A stretch of DNA of 64,000 nucleotides from Schistosoma haematobium. Taxonomy: Eukaryota > Platyhelminthes > Trematoda > Strigeidida > Schistosomatidae. How positions within the stretch are numbered: the first letter of the stretch is position 1; each line of letters opens with the position of its first letter. Shown here one piece after another: positions 48,225-59,600 of the stretch. The DNA lies in contig NC_067200.1 in NCBI RefSeq assembly GCF_000699445.3, positions 9,608,450-9,672,449 of the forward strand. Direction: 5' to 3'. A program made the position numbers and the translations under genes. Below the pieces are notes generated by a model, which was not told the DNA's origin, did not search any database, and was given only the letters and a program-made list of their open reading frames with translations.

Positions 48225-48490
48225 GAGATAGTAACTTACTGAAGACATTGGTGGATGTGTCGCTCAATTTTGTGGATTAGTTGAAGTTAGACATTAACAT
48301 CGTTGGATGACGGACAGCTCAGTGTTGTAAATGTTAAGCGCTCGCGCATGAGACCGATAAGTCCTGGGTTCGAGTCCCGCGAGGCGGGATTGTGGATGCT
48401 TTCTGCTGAGAAGCCCCACAATAAGAGGAAACAGTTGTCCAGTGCTTCCATGTTTTTCATAGTGGTCTAGCTTCTCAACTATTAAAATCC
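48225..48490 (+). mobile_element. SINE family B copy
   Basis: Head AGCTCAGTGTTGTAAATG and GGGTTCGAGTCCC; hammerhead decayed (TCTGCTGAGAAGCCCC, AGGAAACAGTTGTCC). Confidence 0.75.
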
Positions 48491-49324
48491 ATTCTTTTAT
48501 CGTGTTTATTTATCTTCATTTTGTGCATGCTGTGACATCTTTGATTCATATCATTTATAAAAATTATGTTTTCTTTATATTCACCGACCTTAGACAATAT
48601 GTAATGAATGAAATTTCTTCTCACACTACTTACGTATACACGCAATCTATTATCTTAACACTTTTCGTTTTACAGTACATGTCTCTTACACAATAATATA
48701 ACTACCTACTTTTAACACTGTTAACGTTGATTGGATGACCTATTCAGTATATAATGAACTGGAAAACCATGTACCTACTTATATTCAATAATTTTGATGT
48801 TTGATTATATTTCCTCGAAAAAGCTTATAACAGACTGCCAGATGAAACATTGGATTTACTTCAAATTCATTCTCTAAAATTTTACAAACACATTCTTCCT
48901 ATTTAATGTCTCACATCATCTCAGTGCCCAAGTTCTGTGAAAATTTTCGATCAATGATAAACGAAAGTTCTTATTTATGGAAATTGTTAAATATTTTAGT
49001 TTACATTAAAGACTAATTTTAACTAGGCAACTGTTGAAACTCATCATTTCATTGAAGGATCTAAATCAAGTACTTCTAATTGTAAATCTATATAGTTATT
49101 ACAATAAATAAAATAATCTGTTCATGTTTTGAATGAAGCACATTCTGATTAGATTAATCAGAATGATATAAATTGAGTAAATATCATATTGATTGAGTCC
49201 TTAAGGTTAATAAGAGATGCCATTAATTCAGTCAAAAATAATCATATAAGAAGGGGAGTATAGGAGTATGAAAAATCATATTTCAAGTATTTGAGTAATG
49301 TTATTCATTGGTAGGTAAATTATT

Positions 49325-50215
49325 ATCAGAAGGGAGTTTTGTGGAGATTTTAGTAATTCAATAGTTGAATTCATGAGTCTGTGGTGGCCCGTGTATCTGA
49401 CTCCCTTTAGATTGGCTTCCCAGCCATCCTCCCCGCGCGTCATTTCGCTTTGTTCTATCGCATTCACTTTACATACAAAATATATGTATTCAATGGCCAT
49501 TTTCGTTATTCGACTAATTTAATTCCGTTATTGGATAACGCGATTCAAATCGACGATGATATACGAGAATCAGCAATAATAAACATCTATACGATCTTGG
49601 AGTCAGATCAAACGGCCACAAAAGTGGTGAGCCTGACGTGATATGATTGCGAAAATGTCAATTTAGTGACAGCACGAACAAGATTAATAATTCCACATTC
49701 GGTCATGATATTGATAATAATGTAATAATAAGCATATAATGATAATTTGAATCGTAATTGAACAAACCGACGAATGGATCAATGAGGATAATTGACATGA
49801 GGACAAAGTATCGATAAGATAATACGACTTGAGCATGTCCATGTCATGTTGCACAGGCTGTGCTGATTGCGTCGGATTGGAGATTGCGCTGGCTTCGCTG
49901 AATATGTTCGTTGAACGTATAGAGTGCAGAAGTGCCTTCATCGACGTAGCTTGCTGCGTGCTTTCGTCGTCGGCGGGCTTACCAATTTAAGTCAATTAAA
50001 GCTAGACCACCATAGAAAACCTGAAATCACTGGACGATCGGCTGAGTGGTCTAGAGGTTAGGTGTTCACGAGCGAGACCGATAGGTCTTGAGTTGGAACC
50101 CCGCGAGTGGGATCGTGGATAAGCACGGCTGAGGAGTCCCACATCGGGACGAAACGACCGTCCACTGCTTCCAGGTTTTCCATGTTGGTTTAGTTTTAAT
50201 TGAATTTAACTATTA
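49325..50215. mobile_element. SINE family B pair interrupted by an LTR-like insertion
   Basis: 49325-49379 and about 49990-50040 are two halves of a reverse family B copy; 50041-50215 is a forward copy (GAGTGGTCTAGAGGTTAGG; CTGAGGAGTCCC, GGGACGAAACGACCGTCC). AGTC occurs at 49376-49379 and 49990-49993, on both sides of the insertion. Confidence 0.65.
49380..49989 (-). mobile_element. Probable solo LTR or short LTR-derived element
   Basis: Starts TGTGGTGGCCC, resembling the Gypsy LTR end at 21162, and sits inside a family B SINE with a possible AGTC duplication. The inner part repeats 11335-11588. The exact right end (TTACCA at 49983 or ATTTA at 49989) is unclear. Confidence 0.45.
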
Positions 50216-50449
50216 AAATAAATTATTGATTTTGTTTCTAAGGATATTTAATTTGAAGTTAAATTATTTCCAATTTTATAATCTACATGTCACAATAAAT
50301 TCTATGCAGCGATGTGTCATTTTCAACATTTAATTAATTGAGGAAATTCAATTAAAAGACCTTATGCAATTCTGTTTTATGATTATTAAATCATGTATGA
50401 GCAAATATTGTCCGTATTCTTAAATTATCAATATCTAAATCATCATCAA

Positions 50450-51430
50450 AATGAAGATCATCCAACTGGCCCGGTACGACTAAGGGTTGAGAGAGTCCGC
50501 TCCTTTCTCCAAACGCGTATACAGTCACTGTCAGGGAAGTCCTATTCACTGGCTTCTTGTCGCAGAGGTGTTGTTTACGAAATTCAGAGGACAAAAATCG
50601 AATGTTCGACGCTTTAACAAGATTAGTGGATACGGGAGATCCAGCTAGGGGAGTTGAATGACCCTGATTCTAAACCAATGGTGCACATGGATCCTAAGGA
50701 AACAAATGGCGTATGAATCTGTTATAACTTGTAACCTATCCGCTCTGTTATTGTATACGTAATGATACCGCCAATTAGAGAACAGTGAATTATCGATCGG
50801 ACCAACAAGCAGTCTAGAGTCCTTATCGGTCCTGCTTTCCGCCTAGCGTAGCCTGTCAAGTCCAGAAAACCAATCTCAGCCTCTGCAATATAAATAATTT
50901 ATTTCGAGCATACTGGGTTTATATACCAATCGAACAGACCACAACGTACCAATAATATAGGAAACAACATCTATACAAGATTTGGCCAAATGTGGCTGTG
51001 AATGCGGGAGGTGGTAATTAATAGATAGGGAATAATTCAAGAATGTTAAATCGTATAATAATAATTCATAGGTCAAAATAAGGCTCATAATAAGAGGGAA
51101 ATGAAAATGAATAGTTTAGTTATTTAACAATTATACGATAGAAATATACTCATAGTATTGGTCCATAAATGGATCCCAAAGGTTACCAATCATTAGCTTA
51201 TTGGGACATAACAAAACCTATTGTAGGTCACCTGCTAATATGGGACTGCATTTGTTTGTGTCGCTCCACCGCCTTGTGGATTAGAGCTTTAAATCAAATG
51301 TCCGGGGTGTGGTCTCCTAAGAAAATCACCTGTTTCGATTTGGGCACCCGGGCAATATCCCAGCATTCATACAAATCGAATGATTTATGTGACATATATC
51401 TATTTGTTGCTTCCCTATTCCAGTGTTTAT
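50450..51430 (+). repeat. Unclassified repeat U, copy 2, split by an LTR
   Basis: 50450-50719 and 51214-51430 align in order with the reverse strand of 45535-45965 (GGGAAGTCCTA, GGCGTATGAA, GGGACTGCAT, GGGCACCCGGGC). The intervening 494 bp are foreign. Confidence 0.6.
50720..51213. mobile_element. Probable solo LTR inside repeat U
   Basis: Begins TGTTAT and ends ATAACA (perfect 6-bp inverted ends with TG…CA). Contains a TATAAATA-type box near 50890. Flanks GAATC and AAACC make a poor duplication, so it is either old or slightly mis-bounded. Confidence 0.5.
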
Positions 51431-51639
51431 TTATCTAAATAATAAATAATAATAATAATCACTATTCAGTGTAAACTGTAGTTCTCATACATTCACAATA
51501 ATTGATGAGATATTTTAAGATTTCAGATTCAAAAACTTACACCCTTTAATTAATTAAATATGATAAAATTTTCCCTATCCACTAATTTATGCTCAAAGGA
51601 TACTAAAACATTCTCAAACTTAATTCACTTGATATTGTT

Positions 51640-51845
51640 TTACTTGAATCTTCCCATTGATGTTTTAGGACTGAAATTGATCAGTCTCTTGTTGGCATAT
51701 GTGCATACTGTGCGTATGCCTCGATATTGCCTTAATTTACAAGCATTATAAGCAATGATGGATAGTGGCTAGCAGTGGAATCCAGGACGCGTTTCGTCCT
51801 GGATTCCACTGCTAGCCACTATCCATCTTTGCTTATTCTCAAACT
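51640..51845. mobile_element. SINE family A pieces joined as a palindrome
   Basis: A reverse 3' part meets a forward 3' part at GTTTC, giving 33-bp arms (51757-51789 and 51795-51827). The catalytic CTGACGA strand is missing. Confidence 0.85.
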
Positions 51846-52469
51846 TATCCTGGATTAAGAAATTTTCATTTTTCTACTCTTCTATATGGTTAACCATTGA
51901 TCAAATACTAATCTTTGATTTAATAGTAAAACCTTGAATACTTGCTTAAATGTATACTTAAAGCTGTCTTTTCATTCGGTCGTAATAGTATTTTGGGTGA
52001 AGAACATTAAATATATCACCAATCGAAGGTAAAATGCATGGAGGTAGAAGGTTAAGAAGATAAAAAAACAAGAGAACAAGAACAAAGAATGATTGATATG
52101 CAGACGAAAGAACAATGAAGTCTGATACAATTCATTGCCATTTTACAAATAAAGTATTTACTGTATGGTTATTAAGATTTTACTAAGATGTTCTATAATT
52201 TTGTACTCAAAAAACATTCGATTGTTCCCTATTGTGTTCTCATTCACTACAATGTTATAATTATACTTACTAATGAATAGTTTCATGATGTGTTCATAAA
52301 AAAACTTCGTTAAACGTCATCATAGATACGTTTCAGACATTTTCGAAGTGAAACAATTGTTGCCAGTGTCATTGAATTATCTTCATCAGAACTGATAATC
52401 ATTAGAAAACTATACTCTTAAATGTTAACTCATAATTCTAATATATTTTCATTTTAACTTAGAATATTA

Positions 52470-52800
52470 AACCGGTTGAAATCATGAGTCAATTGAAGCT
52501 AGACCACTATCGAAAACCTCGAAGCACTAGACGGCCGTTTGTGTCCTATTATAGAACTCCTCAGCAGTGAGAATCCACGATCCCGAAACCCGTGAGATTC
52601 AAACCCACGACCTATCAGTCTCGCGTCAGTCACGTAACTAACTAGACCACTTAGTTGGCCGACATCCAACGATGTTAATGTCTAACTTCAAACAATCCAC
52701 AAAGTTGCGTCACCGTACACTATTGTCTTCAGTGAGTTTTTATCTCATAACAGACCTGGTTGAACTCCATTGGTAACGACTTCTTACTAGGACTCCAGGA
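52470..52800 (-). mobile_element. SINE family B copy, reverse
   Basis: CATGAGTCAATTGAAGCTAG, a reversed core CACTGCTGAGGAGTTC with damaged GAAA, then the reversed head at 52590-52660. Confidence 0.7.
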
Positions 52801-52998
52801 GTATCTCCTGAAGTTAGAAGATTAAATTCTTACATTCAACTTTTGATTGTATCGAAGGTAAAACTAATCAACTTGGATAAATCTTATCATCCGACAATAT
52901 ATCAGTCAAAAATGTCTCATTTTTCTAAAAAAAAATATTTGTAATAGGACAACAAACGAAGGTGAATTCTTCCTTCGAATTAGATCAATCTTTATTAA

Positions 52999-53372
52999 TT
53001 CACTTGATATTGTTTTATTTGAATCTTCCCATTGATGTTTTGGACTGAAATTGATCAGTCTCTTATTGGCATATGTGCATACTGTGCGTATGCCAATAAG
53101 AGACTGATCAATTTCAGTCCAAAAACATCAATGGGAAGATTCAAATAAAACAATATCAAGTGAAATAAACTTCAACCCATTGCACAAGCAAGTGGCTATC
53201 AGGACTCAGTAGCTAAGTGGATAACGCGATGGCGTTTGAAGCGAACGGTACTGAGTTCGAGTCCCAGAATGAACCTCAACTCTGAGATGCAGGTACATCC
53301 AGCTGACGAGTCCCAAACAGGACGAAACGCGCGTCCTGGATTCCACTGCTAGTCACTATCCATCTTTGTTTA
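52999..53372 (+). mobile_element. SINE family A copy with intact hammerhead and palindromic start
   Basis: 52999-53164 is a near-perfect hairpin (about 75-bp arms, 15-nt loop). The tRNA-like head follows (GTAGCTAAGTGGATAACGCG; GAGTTCGAGTCCC), then an intact ribozyme motif (53297-53341). Lies just upstream of the mucin gene. Confidence 0.85.
53297..53341 (+). ncRNA. Sm-alpha hammerhead ribozyme motif (family A)
   Basis: Stem I ATCCAG/CTGGAT, core CTGACGA, stem II GTCC/GGAC with loop CAAACA, GAAA, very short stem III (ACG/CGT), cleavage expected after C53335 (GTC). Matches the known schistosome Sm-alpha hammerhead. Confidence 0.9.
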
Positions 53373-53585
53373 CAATCTTTATTAAATCCATATATATATT
53401 AATCAATAATTGTATCCTAGCTATTTTACATTTGGTTGTTGTTGTTATTATTATTATTAATTGTTTTAGCATTATGCAATCGTGTAATTGAAAAAGAAAA
53501 AAGAAAAACTAAACTCAATATGAAAATGATGACATATACATGTAATCATCATCAACAAACTATAAACCAGATCATTGAAATTTCT

Positions 53586-53673
53586 ATGATGAAATTTCTA
53601 TTATTCATTTTCATTATTATGAAATGTTTCATTTACAATGTAACTACCGATGATGTATTCACTAGTTCTACAG
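53586..53673 (+). CDS. Mucin exon 1 (signal peptide)
   Basis: 29 codons plus one base (phase 1 donor ACAG/GTGAGT). Strongly hydrophobic core FLLFIFII; the mature part begins near VTTDDVF. Confidence 0.75.
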
Positions 53674-56600
53674 GTGAGTTATGATATTGATGTATAAAAT
53701 GAAATACTGTTGGTTTTTTAGTTTTTTTGGGGTACAAGATATTACTATTATGTAATACCAATTATAATAATAATGAAAGTAATTGATGATACTATATATT
53801 GATATAATACCCTGAATAGAGGGAAACAATTCTCTGATGAAAATGACAGTTACAATTGATTAATCAATGGGTGATGATTCAATGTCATATATGTCAGATC
53901 CTTTATTTAAGAATATAAATCGAATTCTATTGATCAAGATGGAATATGGGCCATTAGTTTAAGTGACTCGATATTGTGTGCAACATGTTGAGAAAAAAAT
54001 GGTGGTTGAACTGTGATGTGTGCTATTGATGTCGACAAATGTAAGTAGTATGTATGATCAATCGAAAGTGAAATATCTGACGGTAGAAGATTAAGAAGAT
54101 CAAAGAAAAGAGAATGGGAATAGTAAATGATTGTTGTGTAAATGAAGGAACAATGAAGTCGGAGACGATTGACTGATGTTTGCTAAAAGAACAGTCAATT
54201 TTGAGACAACTGATTAATATTTTACAAATGAAGTATTTACTGTATAGTTCTGCTCCTGATGTAGTGGGAGGGGGCTTAGACTTTGTTAAGATATTCTGTA
54301 ATTTTGGGTTCAAATACATTTGATTGTCCACATTTGTGTTCTCGAACACTACAGGACTACTGTTGACTACCTCCAATCACCACCTTAGCTCGATATAGTG
54401 CATGCAACGTCGAGTCACTTAGACTAGTGGCCAAATTCTATCTTGGTCGATAGGATTAAATCTAAACTAAGAAGGGCCTGACACATGACATTGATCACCG
54501 CCCAGTGATCAGTCAATTGTAAGTACATCTTAGTCTTTAAGGAGGTCAGTCACGGCCCGGATAGCCCAGTGATAAAATCCCTGATTGTGAAGCAGTGTGA
54601 CATGGGATCGAATCTCTCAGGGAGCATCATTTCGCTCAAGATTACAGGCACACTTTGCTAACGACTGACAAGTAGAACGAAACCTAGGTCCAGGGTTTCC
54701 TGTTGACTACCTCCAACCACTATCTTACGTTTATCTAGCTATATGGAGCTAAATAGCTCAGTGTGTATATATTCCTGTTGAAAATAAAACAATAAAAATC
54801 ACGTATAACTTATATTTACTCCATATTTTAACATTATTTATAAATTTCCCAAAGCATTCTTCCTTCTTAATACTAATCCTAAATGGTAATTCTAAATCTT
54901 CATTCATAAACCTAACCATTTTCTGTCTTCAATGATAAATTTTTCAGTATGCGGTCGTGGAGAATATTAAGTTCATGATTGAGATTATGTTAGATCATCA
55001 TTGAAAATCTGAAAGCCGTTTCGCCCTAGTATGAAACTCCTCATCAGTGTGTATCCTGCATGAGGAGATGGTGGCCAACGAATATCAGTTTCACGTGTGA
55101 ACACTTAACTTCTACACCATTGAGCCGGTATTCATTTATATCACCTGTATTCTGATTTGGTCATCATTAAGCTTAATTTAATTAGTGTAGTTTAGTTTAA
55201 TTGTCGTTTAAATCACAGATTCATTCAAATTTTCAATATAGTTAAAAAAGAACAATGAAGCTTGAGATGATTGATTGATATTTTACAACTGAAGTATTGA
55301 CTGTATAGTTCTCAGTTGTTACTAAGATGTTCTATAATGCTGTATTCAAATACATCTGATTGTCACAATTGATTGATCACTGGGTGGTGATCAATCTCAT
55401 GCTTGTCTAGTCTTTATTAGTGCAGATCGAATGCTATCGATCATGTTGCAATGTGGCCACCAGTCTAGGTGACTCGACACTGCAGGCACTATGTATTGAG
55501 ATTGAGATGATGGTTGGAGGTAGTCAACAGGAAACCCTGGACCCGGGTTTCGTGCTACTTGGCACTCGTCAGCAAGGTGTACCTGCAGTGTCGAGTCACC
55601 TAGACTGGTTGCCACATTGCAACATGATCGATAGCATTCGATCTGCACTAATAAGGACTAGACAATCATGACATTGATCACCACCCAGTGATCAATCAAT
55701 TGTGATTACATCTCAGTCCTACAGGAGGTCAGTCACGGCTCGGATAGCTCAGTGGTAACGTCTCTGACTGTGAAGCTGGGTGACACGAGATCGAATCCGC
55801 CAGGGAGCACCAGTTCCCTCAAGAATACAGGTACATCTTGCTGACGAGTGCCAAGTAGCACGAAATCCTGGTCCAGGGTTTACTGTTGACTACCTCCAAC
55901 CAACATCTGATTGTCCCCAATTGTGTTCTTGTTCACTACATTAATACTAAAGTAATAATTGAATCTATATAATGAATATATTATTATTATTATTATTAAT
56001 CATTCTTATTATTACTTTAACAGAGAATCTGACCTATTCAACAAGTTCTGATATATATTCTTATTTAACTGAAGTAACATTCACAACTGAAAAGTATAAT
56101 GTATCACTATCAGAATCATGGACAAACTCCACCACTATGAACATAGTAACAGGTAAAAAAAAATTAGTGTATTTTTGATTTGATTTCTCGAACTCAACAA
56201 TGTTTCCTGTTTATAAAATGGTTGGATATTACTTAAACAACGAATGCATTCACATTAGAATTGGTCAGTGTACTTTTTCATTGTAATCATGTGTTCATCG
56301 GCTATGTTAAGTATAGATCATAATAGAGATGTAAATAAACTAAACAATCATAACTTGTAATGTAAGTTGTATTAAGAATAGTAAGTTATGAATCAATCAA
56401 TCAATCAATCATAGATGAAATTTTAATGATTGCATAATCTCACTGGTTGATATCATGAGTCATTTGAAGCTAGACTACCATGGAAAACCTGAAAGCACTG
56501 GATGGCCGTTTGGTCCTAGTATGGAACTCCTCAACAGTGCGCATCCAGGATCTCGCCCCCGGAGTTCTAGTGAGAAGTGGTTACCAATGGAGTTCAACCA

Positions 56601-59600
56601 GGTCTGTTATGAGATAAAAACTCACTGAAGACAATAGTGTACGGTGGCGCAACTTCGTGGATTGGTTGAAGCCAGACATTAACATCGATGGATGCCGGCT
56701 AGCTAAGTGGTCTAGTTAGTTAAGCGACTGACGCGAGACTGATAGGTTGTGGGTTTGAATCTCGCGGGGTGTGAGATCGTGGATTCTCACTGCTGACGAG
56801 TTCTATAATAGAACGCAAACGGCCGTCCAGTGCTTCGAGGTTTTCGATAGTGGTCTAGCTTCAATTGACTCATCATTTCAATCTGTGGAAGAATATATTT
56901 CATAATAAACTGATGTATTCTAAAATAAATAAAGCATTACAAGTGAATAAGAGTAATATGAATTCAATGTTCCCGAAGCATACTAAACTAAGGAGAGAAC
57001 AGTCATTTATATAACTTACATTATGATTTAATGATTTAAATGAGAGTGGTTCAAGCATTCAATTGAAAATTGTAAATGTTGCAAAAGTCAATATGGAGGA
57101 TTATAAACAAGATCATTGAAAGTATAAAATAACACCATTGGATATAAAATAAAAACAAATTGAGGAAAAAAATGAGGAAACATGGATGCGAAATCATGAT
57201 TTGTCATATATAAGGAAGATAACGCTGAGTAGCGCATCAAGGAATTCAAATGTTAGATATGAAACAGGTCCGAAAAAATATTATACTACCCTCTGAGAAA
57301 GACAAAACAAAGAAATCAAATCACAAAACAAGAACAGATAAATAACAATTATAAATTAATGCAAAACGTGCACACTACCAGAGAGATACAAATAAACACA
57401 GTGGCGATTATTAAAAAAATTATAAAAATTATATCAATATAAATTCAACAAAGCAAAACATAAAATTTTCCAAAAAAATGTAAAGAAAAATCATAATAAA
57501 CGAAAATTCGAAAAAGAAAACAAAATAATCGACCATTTACACATCACCACATCGTCACACTCACTCTCTTACAATCTCACCACCCACTCTCACTCCGACT
57601 ATCACGCCTCTCCCACTCCTCTCTCCATCTCTCACTCACCACAACTGTCATGCAATACTGACTGACACTGCTGCCTCCATCACCTCTATGTCTCACACTC
57701 ACTCGTCTCCTTTTCAACAGGTGTCCACTCGGATTCGTCCACTCTGTCCACACTCACTGACGTCAGTCAGTCAACTCAGTCTGATCAGGCGTCGTCCACA
57801 CCACAGCTACTCGACACCGGATCACCTACTCCCACTGAGTCGCAGTCCACAACGCCTACACAAACACAGACAGGTAGGTGTCACTTCCCTTCACTCAATC
57901 TAATCCTATACAAACCAACTCGCATCAACACCGACACTTCACGTGTCCAAACCGCCTACACACACATTACCCCCACTCACTCATTCTCTCACACAAACCA
58001 CAACACAACCACTAAACCAACGCACACACGCACACACAGAGGGAGAGAGACACACAAAAACCCATAAGCACACTCACAAATAAACACGTCCATTCTCAAT
58101 TGTTCTCACAGACAATCACGCCATGACGCTCACATTCCACCATTCACATATCACCACATCGTCACACTCACTCTCTTACAATCTCACCAACCACTCTCAC
58201 TCCGACTATCACGCCTCTCCCACTCCTCTCTCCATCTCTCACTCACCACAACTGTCATGCAATACTGACTGACACTGCTGCCTCCATCACCTCTATGTCT
58301 CACACTCACTCGTCTCCTTTTCAACAGGTGTCCACTCGGATTCGTCCACTCTGTCCACACTCACTGACGTCAGTCACTCAACTCAGTCTGATCAGGCGTC
58401 GTCCACACCACAGCTACTCGACACCGGATCACCTACTCCCACTGAGTCGCAGTCCACAACGCCTACACAAACACAGACAGGTAGGTGTCACTTCCCTTCA
58501 CTCAATCTAATCCGATACAAACCAACTCGCATCAACACCGACACTTCACGTGTCCAAACCGCCTACACACACATTACCCCCACTCACTCATTCTCTCACA
58601 CAAACCACAACACAACCACTAAACCAACGCACACACACACACACAGAGATAGAGAGTGTGTTACGCACGAAAACGCATAAGCACACTCACAAATAAACAC
58701 GTCCATTCTCAATTGTTCTCACAGACAATCACGCCATGACGCTCACATTCCACCATTCACATATCACCACATCGTCACACTCACTCTCTTACAATCTCAC
58801 CAACCACTCTCACTCCGACTATCACGCCTCTCCCACTCCTCTCTCCATCTCTCACTCACCACAACTGTCATGCAATACTGACTGACACTGCTGCCTCCAT
58901 CACCTCTATGTCTCACACTCACTCGTCTCCTTTTCAACAGGTGTCCACTCGGATTCGTCCACTCTGTCCACACTCACTGACGTCAGTCACTCAACTCAGT
59001 CTGATCAGGCGTCGTCCACACCACAGCTACTCGACACCGGATCACCTACTCCCACTGAGTCGCAGTCCACAACGCCTACACAAACACAGACAGGTAGGTG
59101 TCACTTCCCTTCACTCAATCTAATCCGATACAAACCAACTCGCATCAACACCGACACTTCACGTGTCCAAACCGCCTACACACACATTACCCCCACTCAC
59201 TCATTCTCTCACACAAACCACAACACAACCACTAAACCAACGCGCACACACGCACACAGAGGAGAGAGACACACAAAAACCCATAAGCACACTCACAAAT
59301 AAACACGTCCATTCTCAATTGTTCTCACAGACAATCACGCCATGACGCTCACATTCCACCATTCACATATCACCACATCGTCACACTCACTCTCTTACAA
59401 TCTCACCAACCACTCTCACTCCGACTATCACGCCTCTCCCACTCCTCTCTCCATCTCTCACTCACCACAACTGTCATGCAATACTGACTGACACTGCTGC
59501 CTCCATCACCTCTATGTCTCACACTCACTCGTCTCCTTTTCAACAGGTGTCCACTCGGATTCGTCCACTCTGTCCACACTCACTGACGTCAGTCACTCAA

